This document shows, one piece after another, positions 44,890 to 53,461 of a DNA stretch of 64,000 nucleotides. Source of the DNA: Paenibacillus sp. FSL H7-0326 (GTDB taxonomy: Bacteria; Bacillota; Bacilli; Paenibacillales; Paenibacillaceae). The stretch lies in contig NZ_MPVN01000001.1 of NCBI RefSeq assembly GCF_001955535.1, positions 1,674,001 to 1,738,000 of the forward strand, read 5' to 3'. Each line of letters starts with the position of its first letter. The first letter of the stretch is position 1. The position numbers and the translations under genes were made by a program. Below the pieces are notes generated by a model. That model was not told the origin of the DNA. It did no database searches and saw only the letters and a program-made list of their open reading frames with translations.

Positions 44890-46017
44890 ATGATCATCGG
44901 TGTACCAAAGGAAATCAAAAACAATGAAAACCGGGTAGCTCTTACACCCGCAGGAGCGGCAGAATTTGTTCGCAAGGGACATCAGGTTTACGTGGAGTCC
45001 GGTGCCGGAAACGGCAGCAATTTTACCGATGCTGAATATGCTGCAGCTGGCGCTGAGCTGACGGATGCTGCCTCTGTATGGAATAAAGCAGATATGGTGA
45101 TGAAGGTCAAAGAGCCTCTGTCCAGTGAATACAAATATTTCCGAGATGGCCTCATTCTGTTTACGTATCTTCACCTTGCAGCCGAGCCTGAGCTTACCAA
45201 AGCTCTCGTGGACAGCGGAGTGATTGCGATTGCTTACGAGACAATCACGGTGAACGGAGCCCTGCCTTTGCTGACGCCTATGAGTGAAGTCGCTGGCCGA
45301 ATGGCTGCTCAGATCGGTGCTCAGCTGCTGGAGAAGAACAAAGGCGGTAAAGGGATTCTGCTATCCGGAGTTCCGGGTGTAAGCCGCGGTAAGGTTACGA
45401 TCATCGGTGGAGGAATTGTGGGTACGAATGCAGCCAAAATCGCAGTAGGTCTTGGTGCAGATGTGACGATCATCGACCTTAGCGTGAATCGTCTCCGCGA
45501 GCTGGACGACATCTTCGGCAGCAGCATTCATACCCTGGTATCCACACCTGCAAATATTGCAGAAGCGGTCGCTTCTTCTGATCTGTTGATCTGCGCCGTG
45601 CTGATTCCGGGCGCTAAGGCTCCTCGTCTCGTAACCGAAGACATGGTGAAGAATATGAGCCCCGGCTCGGTTATCGTCGATGTTGCCATTGACCAGGGCG
45701 GAATTGTAGAGACGATCGATCATATTACAACCCATGACGATCCAACTTATGTGAAGCACGGCGTTGTCCATTATGCAGTAGCCAATATGCCGGGTGCGGT
45801 ACCGCGCACTTCTACGCTAGCACTTACAAATGCCACCTTGCCATACGCCTTGAAGCTGGCTGATCTTGGCGCCCTTCAAGCCATTAAGCTGGATAAGGCG
45901 ATCCTAACAGGTCTGAATGTATTCAAAGGACAGGTTACCTATGAGGCAGTAGCGAAAGATCTCGGATACCTATTCGTATCTGCAGAAGAAGCATTAAGAA
46001 CCGCAGTTACCAACTAA
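44890..46017 (+). CDS. ald: Alanine dehydrogenase
   Basis: 375 residues from ATG 44890 (GAGGTG 6 nt upstream). Typical start [22 protein letters not shown], then [27 protein letters not shown], the NAD motif [36 protein letters not shown] and DVAIDQGG. It converts L-alanine and NAD to pyruvate, ammonia and NADH, and is often used during sporulation and growth on alanine. Full family length, all motifs intact, closed by a strong terminator. Confidence 0.95.
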   Translation: MIIGVPKEIKNNENRVALTPAGAAEFVRKGHQVYVESGAGNGSNFTDAEYAAAGAELTDAASVWNKADMVMKVKEPLSSEYKYFRDGLILFTYLHLAAEPELTKALVDSGVIAIAYETITVNGALPLLTPMSEVAGRMAAQIGAQLLEKNKGGKGILLSGVPGVSRGKVTIIGGGIVGTNAAKIAVGLGADVTIIDLSVNRLRELDDIFGSSIHTLVSTPANIAEAVASSDLLICAVLIPGAKAPRLVTEDMVKNMSPGSVIVDVAIDQGGIVETIDHITTHDDPTYVKHGVVHYAVANMPGAVPRTSTLALTNATLPYALKLADLGALQAIKLDKAILTGLNVFKGQVTYEAVAKDLGYLFVSAEEALRTAVTN

Positions 46018-46074
46018 CTCGTCTGTAATCCTGATGCTGCAAGAGGTATAGCAAGCGACTACTCATATAAAATA

Positions 46075-46122
46075 AAGCAGAGCCTGCATACTTAATTTCA
46101 TGCGTATGCAGGCTCTGCTTTT
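46075..46122. terminator. Bidirectional terminator between ald and the MFS gene
   Basis: 17-bp perfect arms AAGCAGAGCCTGCATAC / GTATGCAGGCTCTGCTT with T-runs on the plus-strand side and A-rich sequence at the left. Confidence 0.9.
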
Positions 46123-46137
46123 GCTTTTGTTCAAATG

Positions 46138-47346
46138 TCAGCTATGAATCGGTGCAAGCTCATCCTGCACTTCTACCTTATGCTTCCGGTCCAGCTGATA
46201 AGATAATGCTGTAATAACAAAGGCGACCACCGTGAATGCAAGCGCCAGCCACGGAAGAGCGACAAGTCCACTGCTTTTCACCACCAGTCCCCCGATAAAA
46301 GACCCTACTGCGATTCCTGTATTATTCGCAACCGGCATCAGAGAAGTCGCAAAATCTTTTGCCCGCGGCACATATCGGCGAGCAAGATCAATAAGGTACA
46401 GCTGTGTAGATGCGTTCAGCACATAAGAGACGAGTGCAATCATAATCAGGCTCAGCAGCCCGACAACAGGCACAGAGGCAAGCAAACCAAACAGAACAAA
46501 GAGTGCTGCCTGAGCCATGAAGACAATCCTCAGCTTACCCATGTAATCCCCCGTCGCGACTCGTCCCCCAATATAATTACTGACGATGGTAACCAGTCCA
46601 TACATGAACAGAATAACACTGAACCACGCCTTTGGAAGACCCATGACCTCCCCCATAATCGGTTCAATATACGTATACACTACAAATACGGCTGCTGTTC
46701 CGCAGGCAGGAATCAAAAAAGCAAGAATGATTCGCGGATTCCCGAGCAGGACAAACTGCTCTTTGGCGGACACCTTCACAACGGGAATACCTCTTGGAAT
46801 ATACACCGCGTTTAATAAGAGTGCAGCTACGCCCAAAATGCTGACGAGAATAAATGTAGCGGGCCAATCAAAAAACTGTCCTACGAAGGTGCCGATCGGA
46901 ACCCCAAATACATTAGCAATGGTAAAACCGCCTAAAATATAAGAGATTGCACGGCCGCGGCGCTCAGGGGCCACATAATCACTTGCTACCGATATGGCCA
47001 GAGATAAGGACAAGCCGCACAGAATCGCTGTGACAATTCTTGTTCCCATCAGGAATGCAAATGAACCGGATAATGCGCTAAGTATGTTCAACAGTATGAT
47101 GAGTGTAATCCCGGTTAATATCAGCATCCGCTTGGGGAACCGACCGAAGATGCTCAGTACAATGGGTGTACCCACAGCATAGGCCATGGCAAATCCAGAT
47201 ACTAAAATTCCCGCTGCCGTAAGCGTAACGCCAAAATCATGGGCAATGTCTGACAGCAGACCGACAATAACATATTCCGTCGTACCTAGGATAAATGCCA
47301 TCAGTGTAAAAGAAAAAACGAGTCCTTTTTCCTTGGAGTAAGACAT
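46138..47346 (-). CDS. MFS transporter, DHA1 (AraJ/YdhP-like)
   Basis: 402 residues with 12 predicted spans. N-terminal LMAFILGTTEYVIVGLLSDIA and the motif-A-like loop FGRFPKRMLI, then SDYVAPERRGRAISYILGG. These are typical of AraJ/PbuE/YdhP-type drug or sugar efflux proteins with a proton antiport mechanism. The exported compound is unknown. GAGGGAGAG precedes the ATG. An AraC-type regulator gene is divergent 215 bp away and may control it. Confidence 0.85.
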   Translation of the reverse strand: MSYSKEKGLVFSFTLMAFILGTTEYVIVGLLSDIAHDFGVTLTAAGILVSGFAMAYAVGTPIVLSIFGRFPKRMLILTGITLIILLNILSALSGSFAFLMGTRIVTAILCGLSLSLAISVASDYVAPERRGRAISYILGGFTIANVFGVPIGTFVGQFFDWPATFILVSILGVAALLLNAVYIPRGIPVVKVSAKEQFVLLGNPRIILAFLIPACGTAAVFVVYTYIEPIMGEVMGLPKAWFSVILFMYGLVTIVSNYIGGRVATGDYMGKLRIVFMAQAALFVLFGLLASVPVVGLLSLIMIALVSYVLNASTQLYLIDLARRYVPRAKDFATSLMPVANNTGIAVGSFIGGLVVKSSGLVALPWLALAFTVVAFVITALSYQLDRKHKVEVQDELAPIHS

Positions 47347-47561
47347 GTTTCTCTCCCTCTATCTATATATAATTTCAATGTGCGACGGATTTCTTAGAAT
47401 CCGCCTTTAACAGCATACGGATATTAGAGGATGTCTACAATTAAACATGTTGCTGGGTTTTATTTCCTTGTTATATATCTTGCTCTTATATTTGACAGAA
47501 CGTTTAACTTGGCTTTACGATGTGAACCATGATTCAATGGACACAGAAGGAAGGGATCTGG

Positions 47562-48419
47562 GTGAACAAGAACGCTGCACCGCCTGCTGAACAGCTGCTA
47601 TATGCCGGGAGCATAAGCAATAATCCAGACTGGCAGTTCCCAAGCCACAAGCATGATGATCTGTTTGAAATTCTCGTTATCAAGGAAGGTGAAGGGGATT
47701 TTACCATAGGGGAAACGAGTTATCATGCGGTCAAAGGGGACGTACTGATCTATAACAAAGGCATTCTGCACGCAGAGAAATCCTCCAAGGAGCATCCCGT
47801 GTTTATCTGCTACTGCGGCTTCTCTTCAGCTCGTGAATATATTGTTCCGCTCGACGCCCATCCTGTAATTCGTGCTAACAAATACTCGAGTGAGATGATC
47901 ACGCTCATGGAGCTGCTATTTGAAGAATCCTCCATGCAGGAGGAAGGATATGAACAAATCGCAGGGCATCTGCTGAGCTCCATTCTGGTGCTTGTACACC
48001 GTATGCTTAAACTGCAAAATCACGCTCAAAGCCTGACAAAAAATACGCTGGCAACCGAGATCAAGGAATATATCGACGGGAATTATACACAGTCTATGAG
48101 TCTCAAACAAATCGCTGACGAGTTTAATATCAGTTCCTACTATCTTGCTCATATCTTCAAGAACACCTATGGCACTTCTCCGATTAATTACATGATTCAG
48201 AGACGTATGGGCGAAGCAACCCGGCTGCTCGTTCAGTCCGAGATGAAAGTATGGGAGATTGCCAAGATTACTGGATATGAGAATCCCAACTACTTCTCCA
48301 TACTATTTACGAGAGTCGTCGGCATGTCACCTAAGCAGTATCGAGAGCATCATAACCAAAACCTTTCCTATGCTGAGGGCATGTTTATCAAACAGGATGA
48401 TAAAAAAACAGATCATTAG
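47562..48419 (+). CDS. AraC-family regulator with N-terminal cupin
   Basis: 285 residues from GTG 47562, which has AAGGAAGGG at good spacing; an ATG at 47529 lacks a site. Cupin-like sensor region (FPSHKHDDLFEILVIKEGEGDF; GDVLIYNKGILHAEK) and a C-terminal double HTH (MSLKQIADEFNISSYYLAHIFKNTYG; EIAKITGYENPNYFSILFTRVVGMSPKQYR). The pattern suggests a sugar or small-carboxylate ligand. Divergent from the MFS exporter, its likely target (inference). Confidence 0.82.
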   Translation: MNKNAAPPAEQLLYAGSISNNPDWQFPSHKHDDLFEILVIKEGEGDFTIGETSYHAVKGDVLIYNKGILHAEKSSKEHPVFICYCGFSSAREYIVPLDAHPVIRANKYSSEMITLMELLFEESSMQEEGYEQIAGHLLSSILVLVHRMLKLQNHAQSLTKNTLATEIKEYIDGNYTQSMSLKQIADEFNISSYYLAHIFKNTYGTSPINYMIQRRMGEATRLLVQSEMKVWEIAKITGYENPNYFSILFTRVVGMSPKQYREHHNQNLSYAEGMFIKQDDKKTDH

Positions 48420-48477
48420 CTTCCGCCAAGATCTGTTCTCATCTATTTGTTATGCTTGTTTGTTATGCAGAAAAACA

Positions 48478-49704
48478 CTAAACTACTGCATGTAATTTAA
48501 GAATGGATTCCAAACGCTCTATCGCTTCCAGACAAGCCCGGCTGTTGTGATACGGACATTTCCATGCACCGACCTTCTGCTGACTGAGGTTAGGTTCACC
48601 ACTACGGAATACCTGCCAGTGCCATTCCCCGCCTGTACGATCAACAATATAATCCCGAATAAAGCTCCAGCTGCGATGAGCGGCATGCAAGTACTGGACC
48701 TCCCCACTAATCTGGTAGGCATTAAGATATCCGACCATCGCTTCTGCCTGCGGCCACCAGTCCTTGCTGTCATCCAGTCTGCCGTCTGCATGAAGCTCAT
48801 TATAGATGGCACCATCTGTATCCGTACCTTCCGTCAGCGTCGCCACAGCCATCTGGATCGCAGCAGCTCGTAGCTTGTCCAGAAGCTCAGGATCCCCGAG
48901 CACCTCTGCCGCTTCCCATAGCAGCCAGCTCCCCTCAATATCATGTCCATAGGAGACATCAGCAGACTGCGAATTCCATTCATCATCAAAGAACAGCTTG
49001 AAGTGACCTGACTCCGCATCCAGTATTAGATTCAAATGAACTTCGATCAGCTCTTTGAGCTTCAGGCGCAGCCCCTCCGGCTTCCATATCCGGTACAGAT
49101 TCGTATAAGCCTCAAGCACATGCAGATGCGTGTTCATGGATTTACGTTCGTTCAGATCCTTGCCGCTGAGGCTGAGATCATCTGTCTCGCTCCACTCTCG
49201 TGATAAAGCTTCCACATAGCCTGTATGTACCGGATCATAAGCATAGCGTTCGAGCAGACGGTAAATATCTTCTGCCAGCTGCAGCGGTTCACGATTGTCC
49301 GTAGCCCGAATATATTCAGCGAGTGCGTATATGACAAACGCCTGACCATATACCTGCTTCTTATCCTCTGATGGTGTCCCGTCCGGATGAATCATCCAGT
49401 AGAAGCCGCCATATTCTTTATCCGCAAAACCGGACTTCAGCTGTTCAAGCGCACGCTCGGCCATATGAAGATCATCGTCCTGCCCATATTTTCGGTAAGC
49501 GGCAGCAAATGTCCACAGGATGCGTGCATTAAGCACAAGGGATTTATCCGCTCCATGATCAATCTCACCGTCCGCATTCATCGCCCCGATAAATCCGCCA
49601 TGGGTATCGTCGATCGTCCGTGCTTTCCAGAAGCCCAAAATATTGTTCTTAAGCTCGGATTCTACCTCCTCCAGCCAGACATGCAAGTTCAAGCTCTTCT
49701 CCAT
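48478..49704 (-). CDS. Cellobiose 2-epimerase / AGE-family sugar epimerase
   Basis: 408 residues from ATG 49704 (GAGGAGGAAGGG upstream); an earlier in-frame start at 49800 lacks a site. The (alpha/alpha)6-barrel motifs with catalytic His residues are seen: MNTHLHVLEAYTNLY, SYGHDIEGSWLLWEA, DSKDWWPQAEAMVGYLNAY and KCPYHNSRACLEAI. This set fits cellobiose 2-epimerase (glucose to mannose at the reducing end of cello-oligosaccharides) better than N-acylglucosamine epimerase. A GH5 endoglucanase lies 3.8 kb away, consistent with beta-glucan use. Confidence 0.83.
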   Translation of the reverse strand: MEKSLNLHVWLEEVESELKNNILGFWKARTIDDTHGGFIGAMNADGEIDHGADKSLVLNARILWTFAAAYRKYGQDDDLHMAERALEQLKSGFADKEYGGFYWMIHPDGTPSEDKKQVYGQAFVIYALAEYIRATDNREPLQLAEDIYRLLERYAYDPVHTGYVEALSREWSETDDLSLSGKDLNERKSMNTHLHVLEAYTNLYRIWKPEGLRLKLKELIEVHLNLILDAESGHFKLFFDDEWNSQSADVSYGHDIEGSWLLWEAAEVLGDPELLDKLRAAAIQMAVATLTEGTDTDGAIYNELHADGRLDDSKDWWPQAEAMVGYLNAYQISGEVQYLHAAHRSWSFIRDYIVDRTGGEWHWQVFRSGEPNLSQQKVGAWKCPYHNSRACLEAIERLESILKLHAVV

Positions 49705-49922
49705 ACACCCTTCCTCCTCGATCTTTCTCACTCGCAGATCATCTGACCAATCCATACTAACAACACCATAACAAAACAATTCATTGATCATATGAACCAA
49801 GAAATATTCTATAATAACAAACCTTTTAATATAATAACATAATGCACTTTATTAATCTCTATGTAATTTTATTTAGCGTTAAAAATAATAACACGACAAG
49901 AATTAGATCTCATCGTGTTATT

Positions 49923-50846
49923 TTAAACCGCTCTATAACTGCATATCTCTCTGAAATTGCATTCTCCGCACACTCTTTCCGAAGGCATTGGCGTAAAATA
50001 TCCAACGTCCTTCGGTCGGTTGTAGTAATCATCGGCAAGACAGGATTTCATCTCCTCAATCTCTCTTCCCACCTTGGCGATGACTTCATTAATTTCAGTC
50101 TGAGATGCTTGATAGCTCTCACTATTTCCGGTCAGCAGATACTCCACTCTCAGCTCAATATGCTCATATGGAATATTATAATGCTCGTGAACATAGGCCG
50201 CATATAAGTAGAGCTGATCTGTAAAATCGTCTTCCTTCCCTGTTTTCCAATCCACAATCACGATATGGCCTTTCTCATTGCGATACAGCACGTCCATCTT
50301 CACATATACTTTCGTATCGTGCAGAATCATGTGGTCCCATTTCTCAACCTCCATTATATGAGCAATGCCAGACTGAATCTCCTTCCATGTTCTGCTCTCG
50401 TACAGCTTCCCTGCCACGGTCTCCATCCGTGCTTTAATCGAGGTGATCCGGTTCTGAAGCTTGGCATCTTCGTCATAGTACATTTCAGACAGCATGGTGT
50501 GGTACTTGGGGTTCAGATGCCATCCATTCATATCTTTGGATTCCACATAGGCCTTATTCAACAGGTCTCGCATTCGTTGCTGTAAAAAGGGCACCTCCGG
50601 CGCTGTTCTGTTACGTTCCCAGCTTCGTATGACCGATTCGCACATTTGATGTGCAAGGTTCCCGAATATCAAATACAGGCTGCTGAGCTGCTTCAGCCGG
50701 TAGGTTTGAACCTGGTCCGGATCTGCCGACTCCGGCTTCCAACCGTTATGCGAACCGTAATAATGGTAATAATATTTACGAAGGCATTCATTAAACATAC
50801 CTGCTCGTGAACCTGAATAGGACCACGGGGGATACATTGTTATCAT
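49923..50846 (-). CDS. Stand-alone PD-(D/E)XK nuclease with Cas4/AddB-like Fe-S cysteines
   Basis: 307 residues. The RecB/Cas4 nuclease set is complete: His66 (FGNLAHQ), Asp185 (VKMDVLY), Asp199-Trp-Lys201 (IVDWKTG) and the QxxxY motif at Gln211/Tyr215. Cys21 near the N-terminus and Cys293, Cys296, Cys302 at the C-terminus (CGECNFREIC) match the 4Fe-4S pattern of Cas4 and AddB. Neither cas genes nor addAB are next to it. It probably acts on DNA ends or single strands. The role is unknown; the ribosome site is weak and the first ATG is uncertain. Confidence 0.78.
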   Translation of the reverse strand: MITMYPPWSYSGSRAGMFNECLRKYYYHYYGSHNGWKPESADPDQVQTYRLKQLSSLYLIFGNLAHQMCESVIRSWERNRTAPEVPFLQQRMRDLLNKAYVESKDMNGWHLNPKYHTMLSEMYYDEDAKLQNRITSIKARMETVAGKLYESRTWKEIQSGIAHIMEVEKWDHMILHDTKVYVKMDVLYRNEKGHIVIVDWKTGKEDDFTDQLYLYAAYVHEHYNIPYEHIELRVEYLLTGNSESYQASQTEINEVIAKVGREIEEMKSCLADDYYNRPKDVGYFTPMPSERVCGECNFREICSYRAV

Positions 50847-51030
50847 GATCCATCAGACGCCTTTCTTTGCAATCTATCATCGCTTTATTGTATTGTATTC
50901 TATCATAACCCGCAGAATCTAACGAAACATTTCATATTATGGAGCGTACTAAGAACAAAGCAATGAGAAGCCACTCCTGCATATAATGGAAGACAAGGCA
51001 GGGTTGTTCACGTTAAAGGGGCAAACAGAC

Positions 51031-51738
51031 ATGAGTACTGAATTTGAGCAGGAAGAAGTAAGGAAGGATTGGCTGCAGGCCGACTCCCTACTTGCGCAGG
51101 TTGAGATTATAGGTAATGCGGAGAATGATCTGGTCAGCATTGAAGGTAATACAGATGGATTAGAATGCATCGGTGTCGGTACAGATGCCGCCGTATTTAT
51201 TATGCCGGAATTACCTCAATATGCCTTCAAGATCTATTCACAGCAGGCCTTAGACAAGAAGAATACAGAAAAAGAAGTTTATGCGAAGCTGAAGGGTTCT
51301 CCATATTTTGCAGCTTGTTACGGAGACGGAGTGAATTACCTGGTGCTCAGCTTTGAAGATGGCCCGACGCTTCAGGACTGCCTAACCCTCGGAATTCCGG
51401 TACCGGAACAGGTTATCCTTGATGTGGAAGAGGCTCGCACGTATGTAAGAAGCGTAGGCCTAAACCCTCGGGACATCCATCTGAAGAACGTGGTGAACCA
51501 GAATGGACGCGGCAAAGTGCTCGACGTCTCTGAATATGTGAAGGAGGGCGACGACCAGCGCTGGGATCACTTAGTATGGGCCTACTATAATGTTTATCCC
51601 CGATTTAACGAAATCAAGGTTCCACTCTGGGTCATTGATGCTGTGAAAAAGTGGTATCATCGCCGGAATAAATCGGTCTTGAATCTGGAGGAGTTCTCTT
51701 CCAAGGTGATCCGATTGTTTGATAAGCTAATGAAATAA
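51031..51738 (+). CDS. Small protein-kinase-like protein (YrzF-like)
   Basis: 235 residues from ATG 51031 (AAGGGG 9 nt upstream), starting MSTEFEQEE; an ATG at 50986 is less likely. Kinase features: glycine loop GVGTDAAVF, ATP lysine Lys67 in YAFKIYS, catalytic loop PRDIHLKN (Asp148, Asn153) with Pro replacing the usual His, and DVS (Asp165) instead of DFG. It is short, as in YrzF/RIO-like bacterial kinases. Substrates are unknown. Divergent from the Cas4-like nuclease gene by 184 bp. Confidence 0.75.
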   Translation: MSTEFEQEEVRKDWLQADSLLAQVEIIGNAENDLVSIEGNTDGLECIGVGTDAAVFIMPELPQYAFKIYSQQALDKKNTEKEVYAKLKGSPYFAACYGDGVNYLVLSFEDGPTLQDCLTLGIPVPEQVILDVEEARTYVRSVGLNPRDIHLKNVVNQNGRGKVLDVSEYVKEGDDQRWDHLVWAYYNVYPRFNEIKVPLWVIDAVKKWYHRRNKSVLNLEEFSSKVIRLFDKLMK

Positions 51739-51757
51739 TAAGCTGTCCACAAAAAAA

Positions 51758-51805
51758 AGCGGCATGTGCATCTCTAAGCCATCCAGAGAGATGCTGCATG
51801 CCGCT
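51758..51805. terminator. Bidirectional terminator
   Basis: Long arms AGCGGCATGTGCATCTCT / AGAGAGATGCTGCATGCCGCT pair with a few bulges. A-run on the left, T-rich on the right; lies between convergent genes. Confidence 0.8.
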
Positions 51806-51871
51806 ATTCTTGTTCAGAACCTGAGAACAGCGCCTTGCCGCTATTTCTGCTCATAACCTGAAAATAGCTCC

Positions 51872-52324
51872 TCAAAAACCAAAGTCCAGCGCCTTACCTG
51901 TCTCAGCTACACTTTTCACATTACTTAGAACCATGGGCCAGGTCGATTTCGTTCGTTCATAGGATGGATGCCCTTCGCTCCACTCATCATTCACAAATGT
52001 CAGCTTCGTACAGCCGCCTACAATTTCAAGAGTATACGTCATTCGGGTCGTGAGCTCCGCATGATTCTCCGCATAGCTTGGCCCCGGATGCTCTGTGCAG
52101 CTGAACAACTTGCCAGGTTCACAGGCCAGCACCTCACCATATACATGTACCGTTTCATCTCCTTCATTCCCAGGGCCGACATATCGATACCCCTCGCCTA
52201 CTTTGAAGGAAGAGTCAAAGATCGAGCCAAAGAAGATCTGCCTAGTTCCTTCCGGTTTGAATAGCGTGTCCCATATTTTTTCGGGTGATGCTCCAATATA
52301 CAGCTCATAGCGAAGTGCTTCCAT
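51872..52324 (-). CDS. SRPBCC/AHSA1-like START-fold protein
   Basis: 150 residues. Begins LRYELYIGASPEKIWDTLFKPEGTRQIFFG, with ELTTRMTYTLEIVGGCTKLTFVNDEW and PMVLSNVKSVAETG, all typical of the AHSA1 branch of the START/Bet v1 fold. Such proteins bind hydrophobic ligands. The divergent AraC-type regulator gene (174 bp away) is a frequent partner. AGAGGG precedes ATG. No catalytic residues can be pointed to. Confidence 0.8.
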   Translation of the reverse strand: MEALRYELYIGASPEKIWDTLFKPEGTRQIFFGSIFDSSFKVGEGYRYVGPGNEGDETVHVYGEVLACEPGKLFSCTEHPGPSYAENHAELTTRMTYTLEIVGGCTKLTFVNDEWSEGHPSYERTKSTWPMVLSNVKSVAETGKALDFGF

Positions 52325-52497
52325 TTAAGTCCCTCTCTTTCTTGTGAACAGCGAAGTATTTGACAATATCCCTCTTCACTTTGTCCAAAATTTGTTAAAA
52401 TAAGACAGGAGCAAGATTTGATCTACTGATAACTTGATATTACAGCTTGGGCATGAAGGCGTATTGTAAAAAAGCGACAGACAGGAGCGGAGCTGAA

Positions 52498-53313
52498 ATG
52501 AGCTTTTTGTTCTCACAGAAACCTAGTATGGGTATTATGAACCTGGAGAAAGGCGAGCAGCATTTTCGCTTGGAACGCTTTTTGCCCAGTATAGAGCTTC
52601 AGCAATTCATCAAGCATTACTGGATTGTGGAATGGGAGCTGGCTGAAGACAAGACGCATATTCAGGAGGTCATCCCGAATCCTTGTGTCAATCTGGTCAT
52701 CGAGTCAGGACGCACTTTCTTCTACGGGCCCGCAACCCGTAAATACAGCTATCAGCTGAATTCCAAAGGACGTGTCTTCGGGATCAAATTTAAACCAGGC
52801 GGATTCTTCCCTTGGTATCGGCAGTCCATATCCAAGCTGATTGATCATCCACTTCCGGCAGAAGAGATATTCAGCGTACCCCGCGAAGAGCTGGAATCGA
52901 CGTTTCTCAACACAGCGGCTGAACACATGGAGCTTATATCACGTATGAACGAAGCTCTATTGGCCCTATTGCCCCCGGAAGACAAGCTTACCGATCTCGC
53001 AGAGCAAATGACAGAATATATTCGGCTTCATCACGAAATTACGAGAGTAGATCACGTGTGTGAACAGTTTAATATGAATAAACGAACGCTGCAGCGAATG
53101 TTTAAACAGTATGTAGGCATCAGTCCGAAGAATGTAATCAAGCTGTACCGGCTTCAAAATGCAGCGGAAGCGCTCGATCATGGACAAGCGGTAAATACAC
53201 TTGAGCTTAGCCTTGCGCTTGGCTACCACGACCAGTCCCATTTTATTAAAGACTTTAAAACCATCGTCGGCCAAACGCCGGAAGCCTATACACGCAGCGT
53301 CGCCCGCCGATGA
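52498..53313 (+). CDS. AraC-family regulator with DUF6597-type N-terminal domain
   Basis: 271 residues from ATG 52498 (AGGAGCGGAG upstream). N-terminal region FLPSIELQQFIKHYWIVEWEL, EVIPNPCVNLVIE and GRVFGIKFKPGGFFPWYRQS matches the DUF6597/domain-of-AraC group. The C-terminal HTH pair is VDHVCEQFNMNKRTLQRMFKQYVGISPK and LSLALGYHDQSHFIKDFKTIVGQTPEAY. It probably regulates the neighbouring SRPBCC gene (inference). Ends at a short terminator. Confidence 0.8.
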   Translation: MSFLFSQKPSMGIMNLEKGEQHFRLERFLPSIELQQFIKHYWIVEWELAEDKTHIQEVIPNPCVNLVIESGRTFFYGPATRKYSYQLNSKGRVFGIKFKPGGFFPWYRQSISKLIDHPLPAEEIFSVPREELESTFLNTAAEHMELISRMNEALLALLPPEDKLTDLAEQMTEYIRLHHEITRVDHVCEQFNMNKRTLQRMFKQYVGISPKNVIKLYRLQNAAEALDHGQAVNTLELSLALGYHDQSHFIKDFKTIVGQTPEAYTRSVARR

Positions 53314-53413
53314 TCAACGGCACCCGTCCAGTTAGACGCAGATTGTGTAATGTTCATCTTCAATATGCAAGACAAGGATTACGGATATGTCTCATCTCAT
53401 TTATATACAAAAG

Positions 53414-53445
53414 TAAGGCCCTAGCAAACGAATGCCAGGGCCTTA
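53414..53445. terminator. Bidirectional terminator
   Basis: Arms TAAGGCCCT / AGGGCCTTA followed by TTTT on the plus strand; A-rich on the left. Between convergent genes. Confidence 0.75.
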
Positions 53446-53461
53446 TTTTCAATTCATGATC

